From: JAWOLE01 sp963815655
GTDB taxonomy: Bacteria > Acidobacteriota > Thermoanaerobaculia > UBA5066 > Gp7-AA6
NCBI GenBank assembly: GCA_963815655.1
Contig: CAWFHK010000001.1
Location: 558,001-622,000, forward strand
Direction: 5' to 3'
DNA length: 64,000 bases
Part shown: positions 8,032 to 16,186 of the stretch, one piece after another
Numbering within the stretch: the first letter of the stretch is position 1
Layout: every line of letters begins with the position of its first letter
Position numbers and translations under genes: made by a program
The notes under the pieces: model-generated
The model's database searches: none
What the model was told of the DNA's origin: nothing
Seen by the model: the letters and a program-made list of their open reading frames with translations, nothing else

Positions 8032-9201
8032 CTAGAGGGATTGGGACCAGCCGTCGGCGCGGGCGGCGATGGGAGCACAGAGCGTCTTCCAGCCGGAGGG
8101 GGCGTAGAAGCGGTGGAGCCACTGGCGCGGATCGGGGGCGCGCCGCAGGGCGCGCATGAGCCACCGGTAACCGGGGTGGCCCATGCGGGAGAAGAAGTAC
8201 CGGTTGACGACGGAGGTCTTTTGAAGGCCGCCGAAGCGCTGCTTCCAGAGGCGGTCGTAGTCGGCGCCCGAGAGCAGGGAGCGCGCCGCGAGGCAGCCCG
8301 AGAGGAGCGCGTAGCGAATGCCGAAGCCCCAGAGGGCGTCCTGGAAACCGGCCGCCTCGCCGGCGAGCAGGACGCCGTTGTTGCAGGCGCTGCGGGTCAG
8401 GCGGAATTGCCCCGTGCCCCCGAAGTGGCGAGGTCCTCTCATCCGGAGCCCGACCCGCCGATCGAAGAACTCCAGCGTGCGGTCCAGGCAGCGCTTCTCT
8501 TCGTCGAACTCGTCGAAGAGGCAGGCGGCGATCGTCCCGTGCCCGTGGTGGATGAGCAGATAGGCGTAACCCTTGGGAGCCAGGCGGTCGGAGAGGACGC
8601 CGAAGACGCCGTCGGGCATGTCCGTGTCGAAGACGTAACCGACGGCGACCGTGCCGGAGCCCCTCGGTCCGTGAGCACGGATCGCCGCCTCGCAAGGGAA
8701 TTGCCCTCCTCTTTCTCCGAAACGAAGATCCACGCCGCACTCGATGGCCGCGGCTTTCATTCCCGAGTCGAGCGTGCCGGGCTCGGGGCCTCGCCGCACG
8801 AGGTAGAAGAGCGGATCGGGGGATCGCAGCACCGACTCTCGTTCCTGCGGTCCGTAGAAGATCCCCTCCCGGCACGGGACGAGCTCGAACCGCGTCTCGA
8901 TACCGAGCTCGCCGAGCTCCTCGAGCACGTCTCCGGGCGTCGTCCAGTTCTCGATCCCCTGGAAATCGCCGTGGAAACGCGCGCCCACCTCGTGCCGGAA
9001 CTCGTGGACGACCGTTGGCACGCCCGCGCGCGCGAGAGTCATCGCGGCGGCCAGGCCCGCGGGCCCCGCCCCGGAGATCAAGACAGGAGCCGCGCCCGGG
9101 TTTCTGGATCCGGCCGTTCCGCGGGCGGGCGACGCTTGCGCTCCTCCGTGTTCTTCCCGTTTCGCGCGCCCGGAGGGTGATGGGTCTGGCTCGAAAGCCA
9201 T
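8032..9201 (-). CDS. FAD-dependent oxidoreductase (geranylgeranyl-reductase-like)
   Basis: 389 residues with an N-terminal Rossmann FAD motif (ISGAGPAGLAAAMTLARAG), a mid-domain FHGDFQGIENW, and a second FAD motif before the C-terminus (LAGEAAGFQDALWGFGIRYA). This is the layout of the geranylgeranyl reductase/flavin monooxygenase superfamily. About 30 residues before the FAD motif are low complexity, so the true start may be later. It lies between a regulator and the nine-haem cytochrome gene with no visible partner. A role in isoprenoid quinone or lipid reduction is possible but not shown. Confidence 0.7.
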   Translation of the reverse strand: MAFEPDPSPSGRAKREEHGGAQASPARGTAGSRNPGAAPVLISGAGPAGLAAAMTLARAGVPTVVHEFRHEVGARFHGDFQGIENWTTPGDVLEELGELGIETRFELVPCREGIFYGPQERESVLRSPDPLFYLVRRGPEPGTLDSGMKAAAIECGVDLRFGERGGQFPCEAAIRAHGPRGSGTVAVGYVFDTDMPDGVFGVLSDRLAPKGYAYLLIHHGHGTIAACLFDEFDEEKRCLDRTLEFFDRRVGLRMRGPRHFGGTGQFRLTRSACNNGVLLAGEAAGFQDALWGFGIRYALLSGCLAARSLLSGADYDRLWKQRFGGLQKTSVVNRYFFSRMGHPGYRWLMRALRRAPDPRQWLHRFYAPSGWKTLCAPIAARADGWSQSL

Positions 9202-9238
9202 CGTTCTTATCCCCGCTCCGCGGGAGTCTAGCAGGCTG

Positions 9239-10516
9239 CTATTGAGGCGGGGGGAGGGTCCGGATCCTGAGGACGAGAGCGCCGATGGCGACCAGGATGA
9301 CGGCGAGAGAAACGAAGAGGCCCTTGCGCCGGTAGTCCCGCTCGGCCAGCGCACGGTCCGCCGCCTTCCTGGCGGCTCGGGCCACGACGAAACCGGCGGA
9401 CGCAGTGGTGTGGACGGCGGCGACCTGGAAGCGGTGCACGTCGGTCCTTGCGGTCGTCAGGGCGTCGTCGGCCTTGGAGAGCTCGAACCGGGTCTTCGAG
9501 ACCTCCATGCCGGCCTCCGCCGCCCGATCGAGCCCCTCCCGTGCCGCGCGGATCTCGCCGGAGAGAGAGACGAGGTCGGCGTGCATCGCGGCGGCGGCCT
9601 TCCCGCCAGCCGAGGCCGCGTCGTGACAGCTCGAGCACTTGCTCTGGTCCCCGTCGGCCAGGAAGGACTCGGACGGCCGGACGATCTGGTGATTCTCGTG
9701 GCACGTCACGCAGCCGGGGAGGCCCATCTCCTTGAACGCCTCCCAGTGGGGGCTGACCTTGAACTTATCGGCGAAGACCGAATGGCAGGTGCCGCAGACG
9801 TTGGCGACCGATCCGACCTCCGGAGGCGCCGCTCCGTGATTCCCGTGGCAGGTGTTGCAGGTCGGGGCGGAGAGGTCCCCCTTCTCGCGAGCCTGGTAGT
9901 GAACGCTCTTCCTCCACTTCGCATAGACGTCGGCGGGGAGCTTGTAGTTGGCCATGAGGGCCTTGTCGCCATGGCAGCCGTTGCACGTCTCGGCGATCCT
10001 GCGCGGCGAGACGGGAGAGCGCGAGTCCTTGACCGGCTGGATGCCGTGGGCGCCGTGGCAGCTCGCGCACTGCGCCACGTGCGTGTCCCCTTCCGCGAGC
10101 TTCTTGCCGTGCATGCTCGTCTTGTACTCGGAGAGCTGGTCCACCCGGAGCGACGGGTTGAACTGCTTCATCAGGGCGGCGTCGGAGTGGCACTTCGCGC
10201 AGATGCCGGGGATGTCGCGGGGCGAAGGCTTCCCGATGAACCCCTTCTTCTTGTCGTGCGCCAGCTCCTGGTCGGTCGCGGTCGCGTCGCCGCCGTGGCA
10301 GAACGCGCAGGTGAACCCGGACTTCGCGTGGATGTCGTCCGCGAACGCCTTGGCCGGCGGCGTGATCCGGGCGTCGTCCAGCGCGAGGTGGCAGTCCACG
10401 CATCCGATCGAGGCCGGGGGCGCCGCCTTCCGGACCGCGGGAGGAGTCGCGGCCGGTCTCGCCATGCCGGCCGCGGCCAGGAGGAGAGCCGCCGCGGCGA
10501 GGGTCCCCGGCTTCAC
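9239..10516 (-). CDS. Nine-haem cytochrome c, membrane anchored, of bc complex 2
   Basis: 425 residues from a GTG that overlaps the cytochrome b stop (GTGA). A signal sequence is followed by nine CxxCH motifs between about residues 40 and 285 (CVDCH, CAFCH, CAKCH, CASCH, CNGCH, CNTCH, CGTCH, CVTCH, CSSCH). A helical, charged segment (about 290-390) and one C-terminal transmembrane helix (GLFVSLAVILVAIGALVLRI) follow. It is the third gene of a Rieske-cytochrome b-multihaem operon and most likely replaces cytochrome c1 as electron acceptor. The long helical stalk before the anchor is unusual and could hold the haem domain away from the membrane. Confidence 0.88.
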   Translation of the reverse strand: MKPGTLAAAALLLAAAGMARPAATPPAVRKAAPPASIGCVDCHLALDDARITPPAKAFADDIHAKSGFTCAFCHGGDATATDQELAHDKKKGFIGKPSPRDIPGICAKCHSDAALMKQFNPSLRVDQLSEYKTSMHGKKLAEGDTHVAQCASCHGAHGIQPVKDSRSPVSPRRIAETCNGCHGDKALMANYKLPADVYAKWRKSVHYQAREKGDLSAPTCNTCHGNHGAAPPEVGSVANVCGTCHSVFADKFKVSPHWEAFKEMGLPGCVTCHENHQIVRPSESFLADGDQSKCSSCHDAASAGGKAAAAMHADLVSLSGEIRAAREGLDRAAEAGMEVSKTRFELSKADDALTTARTDVHRFQVAAVHTTASAGFVVARAARKAADRALAERDYRRKGLFVSLAVILVAIGALVLRIRTLPPPQ

Positions 10517-11577
10517 GGGGCCCCTTTCGCGGGAAGGAGCGACAAGACGGTCAGGATCGCGGCGCCGATCAGGACGAGGATCGCGGCGACGTTCCAGAGT
10601 CGGGAGCGGTTGCGGTCGATCAGGGGGAGGATCGCCAGGACGCCGGCGAGCCCGCCGATCCCGAAAACGCCCAGCGTTTCGCCCGGGATGCCGGCGACCT
10701 TGGCGGGGAGATATTTCAACGCCTGGAACATCCAGAGGAAGTACCACTCGGGGCGGATCCCCGCGGGAGCCGAGGCGAAGGGATCGGCCTTGACGCCGAG
10801 CTCCCACGGGAGGAACGCCGCGAGCGCCGCGAGCAGCGCGACGGCGACGAGCCAGCCGACCATGTCGCGCAGGAGAAAGTCGGGGAGGAAGCGCATCGTC
10901 TTCGGCTTCCCCTTGCGCTCGACCGCGGGAGGCACGCTCATCCCGTGCCGCTGGACGAGATAGAGGTGAATGCCCAGGAGCACCGTCGTGATCGCCGGGA
11001 GGATCGCGACGTGGATCCCGTAGAACCGCGACAAGGTCGCGCCGGTGACGTCGGAGCCTCCCCGCAGGATCCGCGAGAGCATGTGGCCGATGGCGGGGAT
11101 CTGCGCCGGCACGTCGGTCCCGACCTTCGTCGCGAAGTAGGCGAGGGTGTTCCAGGGGAGCAGGTAACCGGAGAAACCGAAACCCATCGCCAGGAAGAGG
11201 AGCACGGCCCCGGTGATCCAGGTCGCCTCGCGGGGAGGGCGGTACGCCTTCAGGAAGAAGACCGAGATCATGTGGAAGAAGACGACTCCGACGAAGAGGT
11301 TCGCTCCCCAGGAGTGGATCGAGCGGATGAGCCACCCGAACGGAACGTCCGCCATCATGTACTGGACGCTCTCGAATGCCTCCGCGGAGCTCGGGCGGTA
11401 GTAGAGGAGGAGAAGGATGCCCGTGGCCACCTGCACGGAAAAGAGGAAGAGCGCCATGCCGCCCAGGTAGTAGAAGATCGTCCACCGGTGGATCGGGACT
11501 TCCTTCTTCTCCGCCAGGTGGGCGATGTCGTCCCAGCCGAGGCGCTCCTCGGCCCAGGTCTTCAGCCTCGTGACCAT
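10513..11577 (-). CDS. Cytochrome b of bc complex 2
   Basis: 354 residues. It combines the four-helix haem core (SIHSWGANLFVGVVFFHM, FYGIHVAILPAITTVLLGIH) with a C-terminal part carrying GIRPEWYFLWMFQALKY, which contains the canonical PEWY quinol-site motif. The ATG was chosen 10 nt after the Rieske stop; a TTG at 11607 would overlap that gene. Helix C ends in GYLLPWNTLAYFATKVG. It is encoded with a Rieske protein before it and a nine-haem cytochrome after it. Unlike complexes 1 and 3 it has no GltD-like partner in its operon and it keeps PEWY, so it is a different bc lineage. Confidence 0.93.
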   Translation of the reverse strand: MVTRLKTWAEERLGWDDIAHLAEKKEVPIHRWTIFYYLGGMALFLFSVQVATGILLLLYYRPSSAEAFESVQYMMADVPFGWLIRSIHSWGANLFVGVVFFHMISVFFLKAYRPPREATWITGAVLLFLAMGFGFSGYLLPWNTLAYFATKVGTDVPAQIPAIGHMLSRILRGGSDVTGATLSRFYGIHVAILPAITTVLLGIHLYLVQRHGMSVPPAVERKGKPKTMRFLPDFLLRDMVGWLVAVALLAALAAFLPWELGVKADPFASAPAGIRPEWYFLWMFQALKYLPAKVAGIPGETLGVFGIGGLAGVLAILPLIDRNRSRLWNVAAILVLIGAAILTVLSLLPAKGAP

Positions 11578-11587
11578 CCCGGGCGCT

Positions 11588-12040
11588 TCAGACGCGCTTG
11601 AGGACAATCTTGTCTCCGCGGGTGAGCACCTCCAGAGGCGTCAGCGGCCGCGGCGGCGGGCCGGAGACGTTGGCTCCCTTCAGGTCGTAGGTGCCGTTAT
11701 GGCAGGCGCACCAGATGTCCGTGCGCTCGGCGCGGTACTGCACCGTGCAGTCGAGGTGAGTGCACTTGGCCGTCAAGGCCCTGAGATCGCCCGAGGGGGT
11801 GCGGAAGAGCAGGACGGGCTTCCCCCCCATCGGGACGATCCGGCCGGTGTTGGGGGCGATGTCGGAAGCCTTGAAGTCCAGCTCGAACTCCGTGAGGGAA
11901 GGCTCCGAGGCCTCCGGCGGGACCAGGTAGCGCAGGATGGGGTAGAGAAAGGAGAGCGCCGCGGCGACGAAACTCGTCCCCAGCAGGTAGGAGATCCATC
12001 GCCGACGAGAATGGCCCGGCTCGCTCGCTGCTACGTGCAA
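11588..12040 (-). CDS. Rieske [2Fe-2S] protein of bc complex 2
   Basis: 150 residues with an N-terminal transmembrane anchor (about 17-40; ISYLLGTSFVAAALSFLYPI) and the two cluster boxes CTHLDC and CACHNGTY. The start is a TTG; no better ATG or GTG is visible before the anchor. It is the first gene of the operon, and a TGATGTG-AC-TGCATCA operator lies 54-69 nt upstream. It should transfer electrons from quinol at cytochrome b to the nine-haem cytochrome. Confidence 0.9.
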   Translation of the reverse strand: MHVAASEPGHSRRRWISYLLGTSFVAAALSFLYPILRYLVPPEASEPSLTEFELDFKASDIAPNTGRIVPMGGKPVLLFRTPSGDLRALTAKCTHLDCTVQYRAERTDIWCACHNGTYDLKGANVSGPPPRPLTPLEVLTRGDKIVLKRV

Positions 12041-12093
12041 AGTTTCCTCACCGCTTTCCGGCGCGACGCTACTCTCCCGCTGAGCCTTGACCG

Positions 12094-12109
12094 TGATGTG
12101 ACTGCATCA
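12094..12109. promoter_or_regulatory. 7-2-7 inverted repeat operator (site 1)
   Basis: TGATGTGACTGCATCA. The right half matches the TGATGCA consensus in 7 of 7 positions and the left half in 5 of 7. The site lies 54-69 nt before the Rieske gene start at 12040. The same repeat recurs seven more times in promoter positions of this window. Confidence 0.65.
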
Positions 12110-12187
12110 ATGAGCTTTGGAGCCAAACTTACCACAGGACGCGGGTGTCGATTCTCGGGGCCGGCGGAGCCGTGCGGGCGGGCCGGT

Positions 12188-12838
12188 TCACCAGCCGAGG
12201 CCCAGGACCGCGATGCCGACGGCGGCGATGACGGCTCCGGCCGCCGTGTCGCCGTAGAGGTCCAACCAGGGAAGCCGGACCCGCCGGACGCCGGCCCGCG
12301 CCGCCGCCACCAGGCCGGCCATCGTCGCGAGCGTCGCCACCTCGTAGAGGGCGACGATCCCCGCCGTCGGGACGGCGCCGAGCGGCGCCGCCGCGAAGAG
12401 AAGAGGAATCACCGCCACGCACGGGTCGGCCGAGAAGAGAAGGAAGAGGGTCCAGGCCGTCGATCGCTCCGAGTCGTGGACGTGGTCGTAGTGGGAATGG
12501 GCATGGCCGTGAAGCCGGCGGCCGGCCGTGCGCCGCAGCCCCCAAAGGCCATAGGCGATTCCGAACGCGACGAGGAGCAAGCCCGCCAGGCTTTCCATCC
12601 GCCGGCCAAACGCCTCGATCATCCGCAGTCCGAAGAGAAGGCCGAGGAGCCCGAGGATCGCGGAGACCGTGACGTGCCCGAAGCCGCAAAGCAGAGTCAC
12701 CGAAAGCGTCCGGCCAAGGGACCATCTCCGCGCGCGGGAGAGCGCGGCGAAGGGGACCCAGTGATCGGGCGCGAGCGTGTGGAGGCCGCCGACGGTCACG
12801 GCGGCGACCGCCAGCGCGGCGAGGAGCCCGCTATTCAT
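12188..12838 (-). CDS. NicO/UreH-like nickel (or cobalt) transporter
   Basis: 216 residues with about six membrane helices. The first helix carries GLHTLAPDHWVPFAALSRAR, resembling the HxxxxDH metal motif of NicO/UreH/RcnA-type permeases. A His-rich cytoplasmic loop (HGHAHSHYDHVHD, about residues 115-127) supports divalent metal binding. The chosen ATG overlaps the crotonase gene by 8 nt, in the hyp operon. It probably supplies nickel for hydrogenase maturation; sequence alone cannot separate nickel from cobalt or import from export. Confidence 0.8.
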   Translation of the reverse strand: MNSGLLAALAVAAVTVGGLHTLAPDHWVPFAALSRARRWSLGRTLSVTLLCGFGHVTVSAILGLLGLLFGLRMIEAFGRRMESLAGLLLVAFGIAYGLWGLRRTAGRRLHGHAHSHYDHVHDSERSTAWTLFLLFSADPCVAVIPLLFAAAPLGAVPTAGIVALYEVATLATMAGLVAAARAGVRRVRLPWLDLYGDTAAGAVIAAVGIAVLGLGW

Positions 12839-13709
12839 CGCGCCTCTTCTCTTCAAACCGCGCGGGGCGGCGCTCGAAGAAGGCCTCCAGTCCCTCGGCG
12901 AAGTCGGCTCCGTCGGCGATCCTCGCCAGCTCTGCGAGCTCGCGGTCGAGGTGGTGGTCGAGGCGGTCCACGCCGGCGGCCTGGTTGACCAGGCCGCGGG
13001 CGACGGCGAGGGCTTCGGCCGGACCGGCGACGATGCGCCGCGCGATCGCGAGGACCTCCGCGTCGAGCGACTCGGCGGGGAACACCGCGTTGATGAGGCC
13101 GAGCTCCAGCGCGCGGGCCGCGGGCAGCCGCGGGTTGACCAGGACGAGCTCCATCGCGCGCCGCAGGCCGAGCAGGCGCGGCAGGAAGAACGTGGAGCTC
13201 TCCGCCCCGGTCAGGCCTGTCTTGCCGTAGGCCCACTCGAAGAAGGCCCGGTCCGAGGCGTAGACGAGATCGCACGCCATCGCGATGCCGAAGCCGCCCG
13301 CCGCCGCGACGCCGTCCACGCAGGCCAGGAACGGCTTGGGCGCGCGTTTGATCTCGGAAATCGTCGAGTGTATGTACTCGAGGATCTGCTTGAAGACCTC
13401 GCCGTAACCGCCGGGCGCCGGGCGGCTGGCCTGGAGGTAACCGAGGTCCGCGCCGTCGCCCCCCGCGCGGATGTACTTCAGGTCGGCGCCGCTGCAGAAG
13501 ACGCCTCCCTCGCCGCGCAGAATGACGGCGCGCACTCTCTGGTCGCGGGCGAGCTGCAGTCCGGCCTTGCGGAAGTCCCGGGCCGTGGCGACGTCGAGGG
13601 AGTTGAAACGTTCGCGGCGGTCGATTGTCAGGATGCCGACGGCGCCGTCCCGCTCGACGCGGATGGGCGTCGCCCGCGTCCCGGGGATGTCGGGAGTCCG
13701 CGTCAGCAT
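12831..13709 (-). CDS. Crotonase (enoyl-CoA hydratase/isomerase family) inside the hyp operon
   Basis: 292 residues with the crotonase fold: GGVFCSGADLKYI forms the first oxyanion-hole strand, AAGGFGIAMACDLVYAS the second, and STFFLPRLLGLRRAMELVL follows. The two catalytic glutamates of classical enoyl-CoA hydratase are not evident at the expected places (GGFGIA instead of GGGCEL; GLTGAES downstream). It overlaps hypE by 7 nt and the nickel permease by 8 nt, so it is co-transcribed with maturation genes. HypX, which makes the active-site CO ligand from a formyl group, has a C-terminal crotonase domain, so a link to CO synthesis is possible. No formyltransferase domain is present and the sequence looks more like ordinary acyl-CoA crotonases. 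Substrate unknown. Confidence 0.85.
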   Translation of the reverse strand: MLTRTPDIPGTRATPIRVERDGAVGILTIDRRERFNSLDVATARDFRKAGLQLARDQRVRAVILRGEGGVFCSGADLKYIRAGGDGADLGYLQASRPAPGGYGEVFKQILEYIHSTISEIKRAPKPFLACVDGVAAAGGFGIAMACDLVYASDRAFFEWAYGKTGLTGAESSTFFLPRLLGLRRAMELVLVNPRLPAARALELGLINAVFPAESLDAEVLAIARRIVAGPAEALAVARGLVNQAAGVDRLDHHLDRELAELARIADGADFAEGLEAFFERRPARFEEKRRDE

Positions 13710-14743
13710 ATTCTCGGAAGAGGCTCGCCTTCGGGCTCGGCCAGCAGGCGGCGGCCGAACCCGGTGTCGAGGATCACGTTTCCGGGACGCTCGGCCAGAC
13801 ATGTCCCGACGATGGCGGCGTCGCGCCCCAGGGGGTGCCCGCGCAGGGCCTCGAGCACCGCGTCGGCCGCTTGCGACGAGACTCCGAGGACCGCCTTCCC
13901 CTCGTTGGCGACGTTCAACGGGTCGATGCCGAGGAGATCTCCCGCGGCTCGAACGGCGTCCGTGACGGGGACCTTCGTCTCTTCGAGAAGGATCCCGACG
14001 CCGCTCTTTCCCGCCATCTCGTGGAGGGCGGACGAGAGCCCGCCGCGCGTCGGGTCCTTCATGGCGACGACGGCCGGCCCCCCGGCTTCGAGCGCGGCGC
14101 GGATCAATCCGTTGATCGGAGCCACGTCGGATCGGAGGTCCCCCTCGAGCTTGAGCGCGTGGCGCGCCGCCATGATGGCCAGGCCGTGATCGCCGACGGA
14201 GCCGGTCACGAGGATGCGGTCTCCGGGGCGCAGGCCGCAGTCGCGGACGATGCGGCCGGTCACCGCGACGCCGGTCGTGTTGAACACCACCCCGTCGATC
14301 TCTCCGCGCCCCATCACCTTGGTGTCCCCGGTCATGATCCGCGCGCCGGCCTCGCGGCAGGCGGCGGCCATCGAGGCCTGCACGCGCTCGAGATCCGCGC
14401 GCGGGAATCCCTCCTCCAGGATCGCGCCGCAGGTCAGGGCGAGCACTTCGGTCGCACCCATCATGGCGAGGTCGTTGACCGTGCCGCAGACGGAGAGCCG
14501 GCCGATGTCTCCGCCGGGAAAGAAGATCGGATGGACGACGTGGGAGTCCGTCGTCACGACGAGCCAGCGGTCCCCGATCCACAGGGCCGCGCCGTCGTCC
14601 ATCGCGCGCGGACCGACTTCGGCGGAGGAGACGTCGGGCGCGTCCTGGAGGAAGACGTCTTCGATCAGGGCCCGCATGGCGCGGCCGCCGGCTCCCTGCT
14701 TCAGCGTGATCCGCTGCTCGAGAAGAGCCAGTCCCGTCGTCAT
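13703..14743 (-). CDS. hypE: Hydrogenase maturation protein HypE
   Basis: 346 residues of the AIR-synthase/PurM-like family. It dehydrates the S-carboxamide on its own C-terminal cysteine to thiocyanate, the source of the CN ligands of the [NiFe] site. The C-terminus is PLPRIC, with the essential terminal Cys present. The N-terminus shows LKQGAGGRAM and the ATP region contains VTTDSHVV and CGTVNDLAMMGA. It overlaps hypD (ATGA) and the crotonase gene. Confidence 0.97.
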   Translation of the reverse strand: MTTGLALLEQRITLKQGAGGRAMRALIEDVFLQDAPDVSSAEVGPRAMDDGAALWIGDRWLVVTTDSHVVHPIFFPGGDIGRLSVCGTVNDLAMMGATEVLALTCGAILEEGFPRADLERVQASMAAACREAGARIMTGDTKVMGRGEIDGVVFNTTGVAVTGRIVRDCGLRPGDRILVTGSVGDHGLAIMAARHALKLEGDLRSDVAPINGLIRAALEAGGPAVVAMKDPTRGGLSSALHEMAGKSGVGILLEETKVPVTDAVRAAGDLLGIDPLNVANEGKAVLGVSSQAADAVLEALRGHPLGRDAAIVGTCLAERPGNVILDTGFGRRLLAEPEGEPLPRIC

Positions 14744-15906
14744 AACGTCGCGAGGTCCGGGTGGCCGCCGTACTGGTGCCAGATCTTGCAGCTCCCTTCC
14801 GAGGAGACCATGCAGGCGCCGACGGGCGTGTCGGGCACGCACTCCTTGCCGAAGAGCTTGCAGTCGGTGGGAGAAGAGATCCCGGACATGATGTCGCCGC
14901 AGATGCAGTCGGCGACGAGGGCGGCCGGCGCGCCGTCCCAGAGCGCCGCGAGGTCGATCACGAAGCGCCGGCGCGCGTCCAGATGCGCCCATTCGTCGCG
15001 CAGGCGCAGGTTCCCGTTGGGGATGTGGGCGATGCCCCGCCAGCGGCCCCCGACCGGCCGGAAGACGCTCCAGAGCTCCTCCTGGGCGCGCTGGTTGCCC
15101 CGCTTCGTGACGCAGCGCGGGAACATGTTGACGACGGCGGGTTTCCCGTCCCGCACGAGCTCGACCAACCGGGCGATCCCCGCGAGGATGTCGAGCGGCT
15201 CGAAGCCGGCGACGACCACCGGGATCCGATGCCGCTCGACGAAGGGCTCGAAGATTCCCCAGCCCGTGATGGTCGCGGCATGCCCGGCGGCGAGGAAGCC
15301 CTCGACGCGCGTCTCGGGCATCTCCGCCACGATCTCCATGACCGGAGGGATGTACTTGTGCGCCGAGAGGACCGAGAAGTTCCTCGGAGGATCGGACCGG
15401 ACCACGGCGGCTGTCGCGACCGCGGTCGTTTCGAAGCCGGTCGCGAAGAAGACGACCTCGCGGTCGGTCCGGCGGGCGAGCTCGACGGCCTGCGTCGCGC
15501 TGTAGACGACCTCGATCGCCGCGCCTTCCGCCTGGGCGTCGGAGAGGGAGTGGACGGTCCCGCGCACCTTGAGCATGTCGCCGTAGGAGGCGATGACGTG
15601 GCCCTGACGCGCCAGGGCCACGCCCTCGTCCACCTCGGGCAGGTCGGTGATGCAAACGGGGCAGCCCGGGCCCATGATGACGTTCAAGTCTTTCGGGAAG
15701 GTGGCGCGCAGGCCGAACTTCGCGATCGCCTGCTCGTGGCTGCCGCACACGTGCATGATCGAGACGGGGGAGCGTCCGATCTCCGCCGTCACGCGGGCGA
15801 TCGTCTCCGCCAGGCGGCGCGCCAGCGCCGGGTCGCGGAACTTCAGCTGGCGGATCGCGGCGGTGAGCCGGTTCTCCGTGGCCGCGTCCAGAGACAGGCT
15901 ATCCAT
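14740..15906 (-). CDS. hypD: Hydrogenase maturation protein HypD
   Basis: 388 residues. HypD, with HypC, is the scaffold on which Fe(CN)2CO is assembled. The conserved cysteine blocks are present: MHVCGSHE, GPGCPVC, and the C-terminal [4Fe-4S] ligands in CICGDIMSG, CKLFGKEC and CMVSSEGSC. It overlaps hypC by 8 nt upstream and hypE downstream, giving the usual hypCDE order. Confidence 0.98.
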   Translation of the reverse strand: MDSLSLDAATENRLTAAIRQLKFRDPALARRLAETIARVTAEIGRSPVSIMHVCGSHEQAIAKFGLRATFPKDLNVIMGPGCPVCITDLPEVDEGVALARQGHVIASYGDMLKVRGTVHSLSDAQAEGAAIEVVYSATQAVELARRTDREVVFFATGFETTAVATAAVVRSDPPRNFSVLSAHKYIPPVMEIVAEMPETRVEGFLAAGHAATITGWGIFEPFVERHRIPVVVAGFEPLDILAGIARLVELVRDGKPAVVNMFPRCVTKRGNQRAQEELWSVFRPVGGRWRGIAHIPNGNLRLRDEWAHLDARRRFVIDLAALWDGAPAALVADCICGDIMSGISSPTDCKLFGKECVPDTPVGACMVSSEGSCKIWHQYGGHPDLATL

Positions 15907-16186
15907 CGCCGTCCCGCGTCCCCGCGATCTCGCCCCGCACGTCGGCGGCCATGAGATCGTCTTCCGGCGCCTGCGCGAGGAGCGTCTCGTAGAGCGCCAG
16001 CGTTTCGCCGATGTCCTCCTGCGGGATCCGCCGGATCGCGAAACCGACGTGGTTCAGGATGTAGTCGCCCGGGGCGACGGGCTCGTCCACGATGTCGAGG
16101 GAGACCTCGCGGCGCACACCGAAGAAGTCCACGAGGGCGAAACCCTCCCGGATCGAGACGACTCTGCCGGGAACTCCGAGGCACAT
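15899..16186 (-). CDS. hypC: Hydrogenase maturation chaperone HypC
   Basis: 95 residues starting MCLGVPGRVV; Cys2 is the residue that carries the Fe(CN)2CO unit between HypD and the large-subunit precursor. The beta-barrel core ends in GDYILNHVGFAIRRI, as in the family. Its start overlaps the hypF stop (TGATG). The C-terminal extension after about residue 75 is acidic and variable. Confidence 0.96.
   Translation of the reverse strand: MCLGVPGRVVSIREGFALVDFFGVRREVSLDIVDEPVAPGDYILNHVGFAIRRIPQEDIGETLALYETLLAQAPEDDLMAADVRGEIAGTRDGDG

Noticed and set aside
12831..13709. Annotation of the crotonase as HypX
   Set aside because: The N-terminal formyltransferase half is missing and the sequence around STFFLPRLLG is like ordinary acyl-CoA crotonases, so only the position supports such a role.
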